Positions 43,212 through 51,927 of a stretch of 64,000 nt of DNA are shown here, piece after piece. Numbering within the stretch: the first letter of the stretch is position 1; every line of letters starts with the position of its first letter. The stretch is from Actinomadura livida. GTDB lineage: Bacteria > Actinomycetota > Actinomycetes > Streptosporangiales > Streptosporangiaceae. The position numbers were made by a program, and so were the translations under genes. A model generated the notes under the pieces. The model was not told the DNA's origin. It searched no databases and saw only the letters and a list, made by a program, of their open reading frames with translations. The stretch spans positions 341,161 to 405,160 of the forward strand of contig NZ_BMRO01000005.1 of NCBI RefSeq assembly GCF_014648675.1. Direction: 5' to 3'.

Positions 43212-44108
43212 ATGATGCTCGACGCCGCATCCTTGCCCGCTGACCTGCGCCGATGGCTGGCCGACCACCTGCCCGGCGTCGGTTGCGCCACCGATGCGTC
43301 CTGGCCGCAGCGCACCGAGTCGAGAGTCTGGCGCTTGGAGGCCGGTACCACCGCGGTGTACGTCAAGATCAGCCCATCTCCGGAAACTCATAAACGCGAA
43401 ACGGACGCCTACCGCCATGCTGCTGCCGCTCTCAGCCGGGAGGAAGCCCCGCGTCTGATCGCCGCCGATCCAGCCCTGCAGGCCATCCTGGTGACGGCGC
43501 TGGACGGGAAGGTCGTCCGAGAGCTGCCGCTCACCGCGACGGTGGAGGCCCAAGTGCACGAGCTCGCCGGGCGGCTCCTGCGCCGCTGGCACGATCATGC
43601 CGAACCCGTACCGCCACAGGCACGAAAAGGCGTCATGGCCTCCATGGACAACCAGGCATCCGAAGCCTCCGCCTGCCTCGACAACCTCAACCGCCATCTG
43701 ACCGGCGCTGAACGGGCCTTGGTGAGCGAAGTGGCCCGGGACCTCCCCGCGCTGACCGCGGATCTTCCGCTGGTCTACCTGCACGGCGACTTCTCCCCGC
43801 GAAACTGGGTGTGGAACGCCAAGACGCAGACCCTCGGGCTGATCGACTTCGAGATGGCCGACCACGCCCTGGCAGTCCAGGACATGATCTGGCTGTCCGG
43901 AGCGGTGTGGCCGACGCGCTCCGACTTGAGGAAATCCTTCTTCACCGGATACGGACGCGAGCTGACCACCAAAGAGCACCAAGCCCTGCTCCTGCTGACG
44001 ACCCGATTGGCCGCCTCCTACCTGGCCGCAGGACTGGCCAACAACGATCAGGTGCTCATCGATCGCGGCCGCAACGCGCTCAGCGAACTCGCACGCACCC
44101 ACACCTGA
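43212..44108 (+). CDS. Aminoglycoside phosphotransferase-family kinase
   Basis: The 298-residue protein keeps the fold: a Lys strand (AVYVKISP), the catalytic loop YLHGDFSPRNWVW with Asp and Asn, and the metal-binding LIDFEMAD. The substrate is unknown. The ATG-ATG start at 43212 follows GGAGAAG. It is placed after the HTH/TPR regulator and before a PIG-L deacetylase, so it may modify or inactivate the product of the biosynthetic operon; that is inference. Confidence 0.8.
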   Translation: MMLDAASLPADLRRWLADHLPGVGCATDASWPQRTESRVWRLEAGTTAVYVKISPSPETHKRETDAYRHAAAALSREEAPRLIAADPALQAILVTALDGKVVRELPLTATVEAQVHELAGRLLRRWHDHAEPVPPQARKGVMASMDNQASEASACLDNLNRHLTGAERALVSEVARDLPALTADLPLVYLHGDFSPRNWVWNAKTQTLGLIDFEMADHALAVQDMIWLSGAVWPTRSDLRKSFFTGYGRELTTKEHQALLLLTTRLAASYLAAGLANNDQVLIDRGRNALSELARTHT

Positions 44109-44172
44109 CCGCGAAATGCGCAGGCCCCCGACGCTCCCGTCCTCAGGGATACCCATGCCCCAGGAGCTCTCG

Positions 44173-44883
44173 ATGCCGGAGACCAACCGTGCCGAACCAA
44201 CCTGCCTGAACGGTCAACGCCTCCATAGCGACGCGGCGACGATCCTCATAGTGGTGGCCCACCCCGACGACGCCGAGATCGCGATGGGCATGCGCATGCA
44301 TTGGTACGCGCGCAACGGGGCCCGGGTCCACGTGCACTGCCTGACCACTGGCGTACCTGACCCCTCCGGCGCACGGCCGAGGCAGGAGGAATGCCTTGAT
44401 GCTGGAAGCCTGCTCGGCATCGAGACCTATACCTTCTCCTCGATTCCGGATACCCGATTCGTCGAACACCGAGGCGCCATCCACGCCGCCTTATCGGATG
44501 TCTTCCGTGACACCCGACCCGACGTCGTCTACACCCACTACCCCGATGACCAACACCTCGACCACGTCACCACCGCAGCCGAGGTGACCGCGGTAGCACT
44601 GCGAGAAACCGCCAACCTGCGGTACTTCCGCTCGCCTTACAGTGTCGGTTTCGAGCCGACCTTCGTCTTCATGGGAACCCCCGAACTCCTCCAGGCCAAG
44701 CAAAAGGCGCTCCAGTGCTTCACCTCCCAGCACCAACTGGACATGGACGTCTTCCAGCGCCTCGCAGAGGTCACCTACCGCCAATACCTGCACCACCGAG
44801 TCGTGGAACGCTTCCCACCTCTGGCCACTTGCGCCGAGCTCTTCCACATCGCCCGCCACGTAGAGTTCGCCAACGCACGTTGA
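44173..44883 (+). CDS. PIG-L family deacetylase
   Basis: The 236-residue protein has the zinc motifs AHPDDAEIAMG at residues 32-42 and HLDHVTTAAEV (HxxDHxxV-like) in the second half. These enzymes remove acetyl groups from N-acetylglucosaminyl units in mycothiol, GPI-like and glycopeptide pathways. The ATG at 44173 follows CAGGAGCTCTCG; upstream in-frame ATGs at 44116 and 44155 are weaker. The substrate is not determined, and it could unmask an amine for the neighbouring Eis-like enzyme or kinase. Confidence 0.82.
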   Translation: MPETNRAEPTCLNGQRLHSDAATILIVVAHPDDAEIAMGMRMHWYARNGARVHVHCLTTGVPDPSGARPRQEECLDAGSLLGIETYTFSSIPDTRFVEHRGAIHAALSDVFRDTRPDVVYTHYPDDQHLDHVTTAAEVTAVALRETANLRYFRSPYSVGFEPTFVFMGTPELLQAKQKALQCFTSQHQLDMDVFQRLAEVTYRQYLHHRVVERFPPLATCAELFHIARHVEFANAR

Positions 44884-45009
44884 CGACACTTGACCCTTGA
44901 CCGGCACCGGCTGGCACCGACCACCAGCATGGCGATAACTGAAAACAATCTTGTTATTCTTTGTGTCCACAATGCAGCTGAATAGAAGCTAACGGAATAC
45001 TGTCGTGGT

Positions 45010-45393
45010 ATGAATGAGAAGTCTGTTGCGGCAGGTAAGCGGCGCAATCCAGTCCTGACGTGGCTGGTCTGGCCGCTCATCACTCTCGGGATTTATTACT
45101 TCGTGTGGTGGTACAAGATCAACCGAGAGGCGCGCGACTCGGGTGTGGAGGTCAGGCCTGGCTTGGCCGTACTTGCTGTACTTATAGGGTGGCTTATCAT
45201 TGTGCCGCCCTACATCTCCATCTTCCGGACCGGTGAGCGCATCGCGCGGATGCAGGCTTCGGCCAACCGACAGCCTTCCTGTAACGGCTGGATCGGGCTG
45301 ATCTTGTCGTTCTTCTTTGGGCTCCATGCGCTCTACTACCAGATCGAACTGAATCGAATCTGGGACCAGCGAATAGAAGGGCCCATCCCTTAG
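45010..45393 (+). CDS. DUF4234 membrane protein
   Basis: The 127-residue protein has three hydrophobic segments: TWLVWPLITLGIYYFVWWY near residues 17-35 with the DUF4234 TLGIYxxxWxY signature, one at 52-68, and one at 93-110. Its function is unknown; members occur in many bacteria. The upstream stretch (44930-45009) is AT-rich, but no clear -35/-10 pair was identified. The gene stands alone between the PIG-L gene and the convergent transfer operon. Confidence 0.75.
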   Translation: MNEKSVAAGKRRNPVLTWLVWPLITLGIYYFVWWYKINREARDSGVEVRPGLAVLAVLIGWLIIVPPYISIFRTGERIARMQASANRQPSCNGWIGLILSFFFGLHALYYQIELNRIWDQRIEGPIP

Positions 45394-45720
45394 CAAACGA
45401 ACTGGTGTTAGCGACGGTCACCAGCGCCGGGATCGATCAGCTCCACCCGACAACGCATCGACAGGGGCTCCGGATGAACCGCCGCGATCGCTCCTACTCT
45501 CCAGACGTTCGAGTGTGCTCTCGCCCGGTCGGCTCTAACTAATTTCGAACAGAACGCCCGGACTGTGCATGTAGCGAGCAGATGGATCCTCCCGGCTCCG
45601 GGGCAACGACTGGGAGGGCATCCGGCCAACTGCGGCTACTGGCCATCAGCCTGGGGGTCCGGTTGTTTTTCAGACTGCGAAAACGGGTGTGGACCCACAG
45701 GCGTGATGAACTGGACTGTC
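45394..45720. other. Convergent gap after DUF4234
   Basis: These 327 bases lie between the DUF4234 gene (plus) and the last gene of the transfer operon (minus). No supported gene, repeat or strong hairpin was found. It probably holds the terminators of both transcripts in a form I cannot recognise. Confidence 0.4.
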
Positions 45721-47232
45721 TTATGTGATGGGGGTATTTCCGGCGGGTCTGGAGTTCGTGGGGGTTTGCGATGGTCGCTGGGTTATGGCGTGTGGAGATT
45801 CCAGGCAGTCTGTTATGGGGACTGGGAAGTCTGCCGCGACTAGGCGGGCTTGGATTTTCTTGTCATGGACGGCTGTCGTTCGGCGGATGATCAGCTGCAC
45901 TTCTTCGGTGTGATACGAATCCGGAACCAGGGGCTGGATCGCTTGGCCGAGTGAGGTCACGGCTTCGAGGCCCTTCGCTTCTGCGGCTTCGTAGGCCTTG
46001 GACAGTTGCCGTGCTGACGCTGGGATGCGCGGCAGGTGGGTTGGATGCTCACGCTGTTTATGGAGGATGCCCAGTACTGCTGCGTCGTTTATTGCTGCGC
46101 GGTGGTTGGCTGCGAGGGTGTTGTAGGCGTCCATGGCTTTCAGGGTGATAGTTGCGATGCGGGCTGCTTGGGTGAGGTCGGGGGCTAGTTCGTCGGGTGG
46201 CTTCATTCGGTAGGAGGCGCGGGGGCTTGGCGTCCAGGCCGGGTCTGCGTGGATTAGGCGACCTAGGCGGAGGATGAGGTCGCTCGCGTCGGTTGCTGGG
46301 CCGTTGGCGGGGTGGCCATGGTGGTTTGTTTGTTCGTCCCAGCGTCGGACGATGTCTCTCCATTTAATGCCGGCTTGTTTTGTTGCTGTGGCTGCTTTCT
46401 GGAAGGCTGATCGGTGGTCGGGTTCGTCTAGTTCCTTCATGCGGTAGATGAGTTGCTGGAGGGTTTTGAGGTTGAGGTCGCAGACGATGGTTGCGGCTCT
46501 GGCGAGGTAGCGCCATGTGGTGACCGAAGTGGTGGTCTGGGGGTTGCTCAGGCGTCGGATGCTGGCGCTGATCCCGGCGAAGGTTTGCGTGAGGTCTTCG
46601 CCAGCTTCTGGTGGGCGGCGTTGTGGGATGCCGTGGAAGGGGACGGCGATGATGGCGCGTCGGGGTTCGGTTTCGCTGTGTATGCGTGACAGAACTGCGG
46701 CGCGCAGGAGGAGGCCGCTGGCGTCGTTCGCGGGTGATGGTGTGCGTTGGGTGAGGTGAGCGACGGTCGCGGTGTGGGTGCTGAGTTGGTGGAGGAGCGA
46801 GCGGGCTGTATCGGGAGCGGTGATGATGGCGCCGGTTGCGGTGGGCTTGTCGTTGCCGCTGTTGACTGGAAAGTGAGTAGAGAGCAGGTCCAGGCCGCAG
46901 CCCAGGGCGATGGAGGTGGCGCGGAGTTTCTCGGCCAGGGCGGACCTTGGAGCTTCTGTGTCTGCGGGTGTGCCGAGGATCTGTTCGGCTTGTTTGATGA
47001 GGGCGCTGGCGCGGTTGGCGGCGTCCCGCAGGCCGGTGGTGTGTGGGTGCGGGTCACCGAAGCCGTTGGCGATTTGGTCGTGGTAGCGGGCCAGGACGTG
47101 GGCGAGACGGGCGAGTTCGGGCTGGACCGCGCGTCGGGCGAGGTCGCGGGCGAGGCGTTTGGTGTGAAGTTGGTGTTGCAGGTCGGTGAGGTGGTCGGTG
47201 GCCAGTGCGGTCATCTCCCCGAAGGTGGCCAT
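45721..47232 (-). CDS. Hypothetical protein at the end of the transfer operon
   Basis: The 503-residue, mainly helical protein has no membrane segment or known motif. It is Ala/Thr/His-rich with long amphipathic helices (for example QAGIKWRDIVRRWDEQTNHH) and a disordered C-terminus. The ATG overlaps the stop of the gene before it. It is the last gene of the transfer operon, and the function is unknown. Confidence 0.6.
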   Translation of the reverse strand: MATFGEMTALATDHLTDLQHQLHTKRLARDLARRAVQPELARLAHVLARYHDQIANGFGDPHPHTTGLRDAANRASALIKQAEQILGTPADTEAPRSALAEKLRATSIALGCGLDLLSTHFPVNSGNDKPTATGAIITAPDTARSLLHQLSTHTATVAHLTQRTPSPANDASGLLLRAAVLSRIHSETEPRRAIIAVPFHGIPQRRPPEAGEDLTQTFAGISASIRRLSNPQTTTSVTTWRYLARAATIVCDLNLKTLQQLIYRMKELDEPDHRSAFQKAATATKQAGIKWRDIVRRWDEQTNHHGHPANGPATDASDLILRLGRLIHADPAWTPSPRASYRMKPPDELAPDLTQAARIATITLKAMDAYNTLAANHRAAINDAAVLGILHKQREHPTHLPRIPASARQLSKAYEAAEAKGLEAVTSLGQAIQPLVPDSYHTEEVQLIIRRTTAVHDKKIQARLVAADFPVPITDCLESPHAITQRPSQTPTNSRPAGNTPIT

Positions 47233-47237
47233 GGCCG

Positions 47238-47621
47238 CTACCGCAGGGTTTCCTGGAGTCGGTCGGCGTGCAGGGCGGCCTGGAGGCAGGCCATCTTGTC
47301 GTCGGGGTCGCTGGCCAGTTCGGCGGCCCGGACCAGGCTCTGGGAGATCTTCCTGGCGAGTTCATAGAGGGCGTCGGCGGTGGCGTTGACGGTGGCGTAG
47401 TCGGTCGGGGTGGCGGTGTGCAGGGACGGCGCCTGGCGCAGTGCTTGGTGGGCTTGGACGGCTTCGCCTTCGGCCATGCCCCAGGCGATGAATCCGTCCG
47501 GTTCCTGAGCGGCGTAGGCGGTGATGACGCGTTCGGCGTGGGCCAGGTCGTTGAGAGCGCTGCTGAGGATCTCGGTGAACCAGCCGTGCCGGACGTCTTG
47601 GTGTTCGCGTTCGTGGGTCAT
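47238..47621 (-). CDS. Small hypothetical protein, paralogue of the 48421 gene
   Basis: The 127-residue helical protein is cytosolic. Its C-terminus, ASDPDDKMACLQAALHADRL followed by QETLR, parallels TDPADRVACLKAVHHAGHVH and AALR in the protein encoded at 48421-48810. GGAGGACAGCCC precedes the ATG. It sits between two members of another paralogous family. Tandem duplication is the likely origin. The function is unknown. Confidence 0.65.
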   Translation of the reverse strand: MTHEREHQDVRHGWFTEILSSALNDLAHAERVITAYAAQEPDGFIAWGMAEGEAVQAHQALRQAPSLHTATPTDYATVNATADALYELARKISQSLVRAAELASDPDDKMACLQAALHADRLQETLR

Positions 47622-47771
47622 CGGGCTGTCCTCCGGTTGGGTGGTGGGGCGGTGTTCGGTCTGCTGGTCGGGCTGGGGCGGATACGGGCGTGGGGACGAT
47701 GGTGTGCGGGGTGGCCGGGCATGTAAGTGATCGTTTCGTCGGGCTGCAGGTGTTGAGCCCTGGGCGTGGAG

Positions 47772-48413
47772 TCAGGTTTGCGTTGTCGATTTCCGCTGGG
47801 GCGGAGGGGCGAGTCCGTCGCGGAGCTGGGTGATGGTGATGCCGCTCCACGAGCTCAGGGCGTCGAGGAGCTTATGGGCGTCGTGTTGTAGGGCACGGCG
47901 GGTTGGTTCGGCTGTGGATGGGAGCCGGGCCGCGATGCTGGTGTAGGTCTGGGCGGCCTGGTTGGCGTGGGTGACTGTGCCCAGGTTGGTGGCTGTGGGC
48001 GGGAACGGTGGCGCTGGGGCGAGGTGCCTGGCCGCTTCGGCGTAGACGAACGAGACCCCTGGCACGTCGATGAGGAAGTGTGTCTGGTCGTCTGGGGCGA
48101 GGTTCTTCCAGCCGATGATGGTGCCGCAGCGGCCGGATTGCCGGGTGAGTCGTACCTGGTCGCCGAGTGTGTAGGTGGGCAGGTCGGCGTTCTCTTCGGC
48201 GTGGATTGCGCGGCCGGCGCTGACGGCGTTGGAGAAGGCGATGCCGTGATGGTTGGCGTAGTGCTCCAGGTCGCAGATCAGGGCCGCTAGGAGCGCTTCG
48301 GTGTGGATCCTGTCGTGTTGCAGCAGTGAGGCTTCTCCTGAGAAGGCGACCTGTTCGTACGCCCTTAGGGCGTGAGCGGCGCGGGTGACCTGCCTGGTAG
48401 TGGCGTGTTTCAT
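47772..48413 (-). CDS. Transfer-operon paralogous family protein, copy 1
   Basis: The 213-residue protein is the smallest of four related proteins. It has an N-terminal helix (AAHALRAYEQVAF) and a helix with HTEALLAALICDLEHYANHH. A strand region TYTLGDQVRLTRQSGRCGTI follows, then a last helix LLDALSSWSGITITQLRDGL. The order of these segments is the same in the other three. The ATG lies seven bases after the stop of the CTG-start gene before it. The function is unknown, and no membrane segment is seen. Confidence 0.65.
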   Translation of the reverse strand: MKHATTRQVTRAAHALRAYEQVAFSGEASLLQHDRIHTEALLAALICDLEHYANHHGIAFSNAVSAGRAIHAEENADLPTYTLGDQVRLTRQSGRCGTIIGWKNLAPDDQTHFLIDVPGVSFVYAEAARHLAPAPPFPPTATNLGTVTHANQAAQTYTSIAARLPSTAEPTRRALQHDAHKLLDALSSWSGITITQLRDGLAPPPQRKSTTQT

Positions 48414-48420
48414 GGGCCGC

Positions 48421-48810
48421 TTACCTCAGTGCGGCGTGGACGTGGCCGGCGTGGTGGACGGCTTTGAGGCAGGCCACTCGGTCGGCGGGGTCGGTGGTTT
48501 TGGAGGCGACGTTGAGGATCGCTTCTGCGACCACCAGCACGAGGGCGGCGACGGCGGCGGCGAGTTCTCCGGTCTCGGTGTCGGGCATGGGGGCTTGGGG
48601 CCAGGCGAGGGTGGGTGCTTCGGTGAGTGCCCACCAGGCGTCGGTGGCTTCGGTGAGCGCGGTTTGGTAGGCGTCGTCGGGGGCGTTCTGGGCTAGGACG
48701 GTGGTGGCGTCGCCGATCAGTTCCAGTCCGATGAAGGCGGCTGCGAGGAGCGCGGGGAGTGAGTCGGCGGATTTGATCTGCCGGGTGGCGTGGTTGAAGA
48801 GGTGTTTCAG
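48421..48810 (-). CDS. Small hypothetical protein with CTG start
   Basis: A 129-residue frame is open from a CTG at 48810 to a TAA. CTG is preceded by GGAGG at six-base spacing (CCGGAGGCTCCG), and the first in-frame ATG comes only near residue 76. The product has KHLFNHATRQIKSADSLPAL near its start and TDPADRVACLKAVHHAGHVH at its end, the latter matching the 47238 protein. A short upstream frame ends in TGA overlapping the CTG, so re-initiation is likely. The function is unknown. Confidence 0.6.
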   Translation of the reverse strand: MKHLFNHATRQIKSADSLPALLAAAFIGLELIGDATTVLAQNAPDDAYQTALTEATDAWWALTEAPTLAWPQAPMPDTETGELAAAVAALVLVVAEAILNVASKTTDPADRVACLKAVHHAGHVHAALR

Positions 48811-48877
48811 CGGAGCCTCCGGGTGTCGGTGTCCGGCCTGGACCGGTGGTCGGGGACGTTCACTGTGAGCTGGGCTG

Positions 48878-49717
48878 TCATCGGCCGGGGCTGTGGCGCC
48901 GAGCTGCAGGGGTGGCTGGGCGATGCTCGGAGGTGTTGTGTGGGGCTGGGAGTTGATCGGTAAGCCCTTCGGCGAGCGGTGTGGGGAAGGCTTGCGCGGC
49001 GAGCTGCGCCGGGCTGAGCGGGATTTCCGGGGCCGGCTGTTGCGCGTCCGTTGATAGGTAGGGTGCGACCTCGGCGAGGAGGAGGTCGGTGACGTTGTGC
49101 TTCTCCATGTCGTTCCAGGCCACGAGGGCGTCCAGCAGGGCTCGCTGATCGTTGAGGTCGCCCTTGTGTGGTCGCAGGCCTTGGATGTCGGCTTGGCCGA
49201 TCCGCGTCATGGTTTGGATGAGTAGTTCCTCGGCGTGTAGCGGGTCGTTGATGAGGCCTTGGGTTGTGGTGGTTGCGGAGAAGGGCGGGGCCGTTTTCAG
49301 GTCGGCTGAGATGACCTTCTGGTTGCTGGTTTGGCCGAGGAAGTGGACGTAGTACTCGGTGGGGCCGTGGTTGGGGACGAGGAGGCCGGTGATGCTGCCT
49401 CGGGTTGGGTGGCCCAGGAGGATCGCTTCGTCTGCGGCCGGGCCGTCGAGTTGGACGGTGGCGCCGATGGCGTAGACGTCGGGGCTGTTGCTTTCGCTGA
49501 GGTGGTGGCCGTGGGCTTGGGCGAGGATGTCGTTGAATTCCAGGCCGCGGTGCTGGGCGTAGTGCATGAGGTCGATCAGTAGATCGCCGAGGAGTTCGCA
49601 GGCGTGGGCGTCGTTGCCGCGGTGGTCGAGGTGTTCGGTTTCCTCGAAGAGCGCTTGGAAGGCGTCCAGGGCTGCGGCTCCGAACTGGGCGAACTCTTCG
49701 GCGCCGGCTTCGGCCAT
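48878..49717 (-). CDS. Transfer-operon paralogous family protein, copy 2
   Basis: The 279-residue protein has the family layout: the opening helix ALDAFQALFEETEHLDHRGN, CELLGDLLIDLMHYAQHRGL, a strand region near residues 90-150 with ITGLLVPNHGPTEYYVHF, and a helix around LLDALVAWNDMEKHNVTDLL. The Pro/Ala-rich C-terminus is disordered. GGAG lies five bases before the ATG. The function is unknown. Confidence 0.65.
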   Translation of the reverse strand: MAEAGAEEFAQFGAAALDAFQALFEETEHLDHRGNDAHACELLGDLLIDLMHYAQHRGLEFNDILAQAHGHHLSESNSPDVYAIGATVQLDGPAADEAILLGHPTRGSITGLLVPNHGPTEYYVHFLGQTSNQKVISADLKTAPPFSATTTTQGLINDPLHAEELLIQTMTRIGQADIQGLRPHKGDLNDQRALLDALVAWNDMEKHNVTDLLLAEVAPYLSTDAQQPAPEIPLSPAQLAAQAFPTPLAEGLTDQLPAPHNTSEHRPATPAARRHSPGR

Positions 49718-49757
49718 GCAATCTCCATCTGGTCGGCTGGGTGCGATGTTGCGAGGG

Positions 49758-50576
49758 TCAGGGGCGGTGCTTGCGCGGTTGTCGCTGTGCGTCCGGCGCG
49801 GGCCTGTTCGATGGCCGACTGTCGTTCGGGTCCGGGCTGGGCCGCTTCTGGGGGAACTCGGTTGCCGCCAGCCGGTGCGCCGCCGATGGTCCGGGACGCT
49901 CTTGGGACGGTGGGTGAGCGGCGTCGATGATGCGGTCGTAGAGGTGCCGCATGATCGCGTCGGGTTGGCCGCCGGACCAAACGCTCAGTCTCATGGTGAG
50001 TTGTGCGAGATCGGCGAGTGCGTGTTCGTTGGCGGCCAGGCCGTTGCCGGCGGCGCGTTTGAGCCGGGCGGCGATGTCGATAATCGTCTGTTCGGCCTCT
50101 TGGGCGTGGATGACGATCCCGGCGGTGCGGGTAGGCAATGGCAGGAGCGAATCGGCCGGTTCGAGTTCAGCAGCGGTGACCTGCAGGGCTTGGTTGACGC
50201 CCGGGATTCGTACGGTGCATTGGACTTGGCCGTCCGGTGTCGCGGCGAGGGCGGTGATGAACCCCCGCCACAGCGGGTGCCCTGCCTGGTCGCCGGTGGG
50301 CTGTTGCCGGGGTTGGACCTGGGCGCCGAGCCGGAAGGAGTACTCGGGTGCGTGGTCGGGGCCGCCGCGGTCGATGCGCTGCTGGTGGAGTTCGGCGAGG
50401 GTGTCGTGGATGTCGAGGTCGCGGCGGTCGGCGTAGCGGGCGAGTTGCTGGAGGAAGGAGTCGATGAGCCGTTCGGCCAGTGTGGGGTCGGCTCGGTGGC
50501 TGTGGATGTGGTCGGGCAGGAGCCGGTACTGGTAGCTGTCGAGTGCGGCGGCGACGGCCTCATCGTGGTCGGGCAT
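49758..50576 (-). CDS. Transfer-operon paralogous family protein, copy 3
   Basis: The 272-residue protein shares the layout: AVAAALDSYQYRLLPDHIH, LIDSFLQQLARYADRRDLDI, then a strand region with EYSFRLGAQVQPRQQPTG and VQCTVRIPGV, and a closing LAQLTMRLSVWSGG. The second half is rich in Pro and Arg. GGAGGTACTGC precedes the ATG. It is closest in sequence to copy 4, which has the matching RLGAQVQ/RLNTEVQ and VRIPGV/LRIPGL parts. The function is unknown. Confidence 0.65.
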   Translation of the reverse strand: MPDHDEAVAAALDSYQYRLLPDHIHSHRADPTLAERLIDSFLQQLARYADRRDLDIHDTLAELHQQRIDRGGPDHAPEYSFRLGAQVQPRQQPTGDQAGHPLWRGFITALAATPDGQVQCTVRIPGVNQALQVTAAELEPADSLLPLPTRTAGIVIHAQEAEQTIIDIAARLKRAAGNGLAANEHALADLAQLTMRLSVWSGGQPDAIMRHLYDRIIDAAHPPSQERPGPSAAHRLAATEFPQKRPSPDPNDSRPSNRPAPDAQRQPRKHRP

Positions 50577-50621
50577 GCAGTACCTCCAAGTGACGGGTTC
50601 CGGGCGATGGATGTGTGGTGG

Positions 50622-51416
50622 TCACATCTGGCGGGGACGTGTGCTCGGTCGCGGAGGGGTTGGGTGGCTGGGCGAGGGTGCGGGGGGTTGTTCGCGGGCC
50701 AGGCTGGCGGCGATGTCGTTGGGGAATGCGGCCGCTGCCCGGCGAGCAGCCGAGGACGGCTGGTTCAGCGTGCGGATTTCGCGGGTCTGGTGGCGGAGGT
50801 GGTGCAGCACGTGGTCGGGTTTGGTGCCTGCCCAGGTGGCCAGTGCGGCCGACAGTTCGGCCAGGTCCGCCAGCACCTGCGGGTCGGCCCCGGTTTCACT
50901 GCCCTGTGCTGGCAGGGCGGTGACGAGGTCGATGATGAGGTCTTCGACCTCCAGAGCCGAGAAGGCCGTCCCGCGGGTGCGGGTCCTCAGCGGGGTCAGG
51001 CGGGTGGCCGGCTCCAGCATGGAGGTGAGGGTGTGCTGCGGGTCGACGAGGCCGGGAATGCGCAGCCTGCATTCGATCTCCTCCTGCCTGGGACCGGATG
51101 ACTTGAGTTCGGTGATGAAGCCGCGGTGGTGTTCGGCGGCGTGGTCGCGGAATTGGACTTCGGTGTTGAGGCGGAAGCTGTAGCGGGGGTTGGTCAGGGC
51201 GCCGCCGCGGTCGATGCGGGCCTGGACCAGGGCGTCGAGCAGGTCGACCACGTCCAGGTGGTTGCCTTCGCCGTAGTTGATGAGGTCGACGACCAGGGAG
51301 TGCAGGAGTCCTTCGGCTTCGGCGCGGTCGGTGCGGTGCCCGTTGGCCAAGTCGCCGAACAGGTGCTGCTCATAGGCGTCCAAGGCCAGCGCGGTGGCCT
51401 GCATACGTTCGGTCAT
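50622..51416 (-). CDS. Transfer-operon paralogous family protein, copy 4
   Basis: The 264-residue protein shows TALALDAYEQHLFGDLANGH, GLLHSLVVDLINYGEGNHLD, RYSFRLNTEVQFRD, CRLRIPGL and LAELSAALATWAGTKPDHVL in the same order as the other copies. It is about 40 bases downstream of the DUF4913 gene, with GGAGCCGCAC before the ATG. It is the first of the run of four and probably the ancestor or nearest relative of copy 3. The function is unknown. Confidence 0.65.
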   Translation of the reverse strand: MTERMQATALALDAYEQHLFGDLANGHRTDRAEAEGLLHSLVVDLINYGEGNHLDVVDLLDALVQARIDRGGALTNPRYSFRLNTEVQFRDHAAEHHRGFITELKSSGPRQEEIECRLRIPGLVDPQHTLTSMLEPATRLTPLRTRTRGTAFSALEVEDLIIDLVTALPAQGSETGADPQVLADLAELSAALATWAGTKPDHVLHHLRHQTREIRTLNQPSSAARRAAAAFPNDIAASLAREQPPAPSPSHPTPPRPSTRPRQM

Positions 51417-51457
51417 GTGCGGCTCCAGTCAGCGGCTCGGACCATGCGAAACGGGCG

Positions 51458-51853
51458 TTATGCGTCGACCGGGTTGTCGGGGTCGTTGCCGAGCCAGCCG
51501 GCCGGGACGGGGACGGTGCGGGCTTGGTGCGGCGTGAGGTGTTCGTTCTCGGTGCATTGGTAGAAGGGCCCGCGGGGGCCGAGGAGGACGGGGATGTGGT
51601 GGTCGAGGTGGTCGCGGTACCACAGGGCCATGCCGGTGGCGCCTTGCAGCCGCATCGACTCCCAGGAGAACCACAGGGCGGTGAGGCGGGAGATGGCCTC
51701 GCCGTGCCGCCACCATTGGCCGCACCAGCGGAACTCGCCGCCGAGCGTGCGGCGGTACATCGGGACGAAGTGCCCGGTCACCCAGGCGGTGACGTCCGGG
51801 TACAACGATTCGGGACGTTTGGCGCCGGCCGTGGACGTGTCGGGCTTGGGCAT
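51458..51853 (-). CDS. DUF4913 protein
   Basis: The 131-residue protein has the DUF4913 core: WCGQWWRHGEAISRLTALWF, SWESMRLQG and MALWYRDHLDHHIPVLL. The family is common in actinomycete plasmids and conjugative elements; the function is unknown. GGAGG lies four bases before the ATG. It is directly downstream of the coupling-protein gene, so it is probably an accessory transfer component. Confidence 0.8.
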   Translation of the reverse strand: MPKPDTSTAGAKRPESLYPDVTAWVTGHFVPMYRRTLGGEFRWCGQWWRHGEAISRLTALWFSWESMRLQGATGMALWYRDHLDHHIPVLLGPRGPFYQCTENEHLTPHQARTVPVPAGWLGNDPDNPVDA

Positions 51854-51927
51854 GAAGCCTCCAGAGCTGCGGATCGGTGCATTCGAAGGCCCCTTTCTCG
51901 TGGATGCGGATTTACGGCGCGGGCGGG

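Noticed and set aside
49566..51101. 511-codon plus-strand frame across the paralogue array
   Set aside because: The minus strand has ordered, coupled genes with ribosome sites; the plus frame is Val/Gly/Arg-rich shadow.
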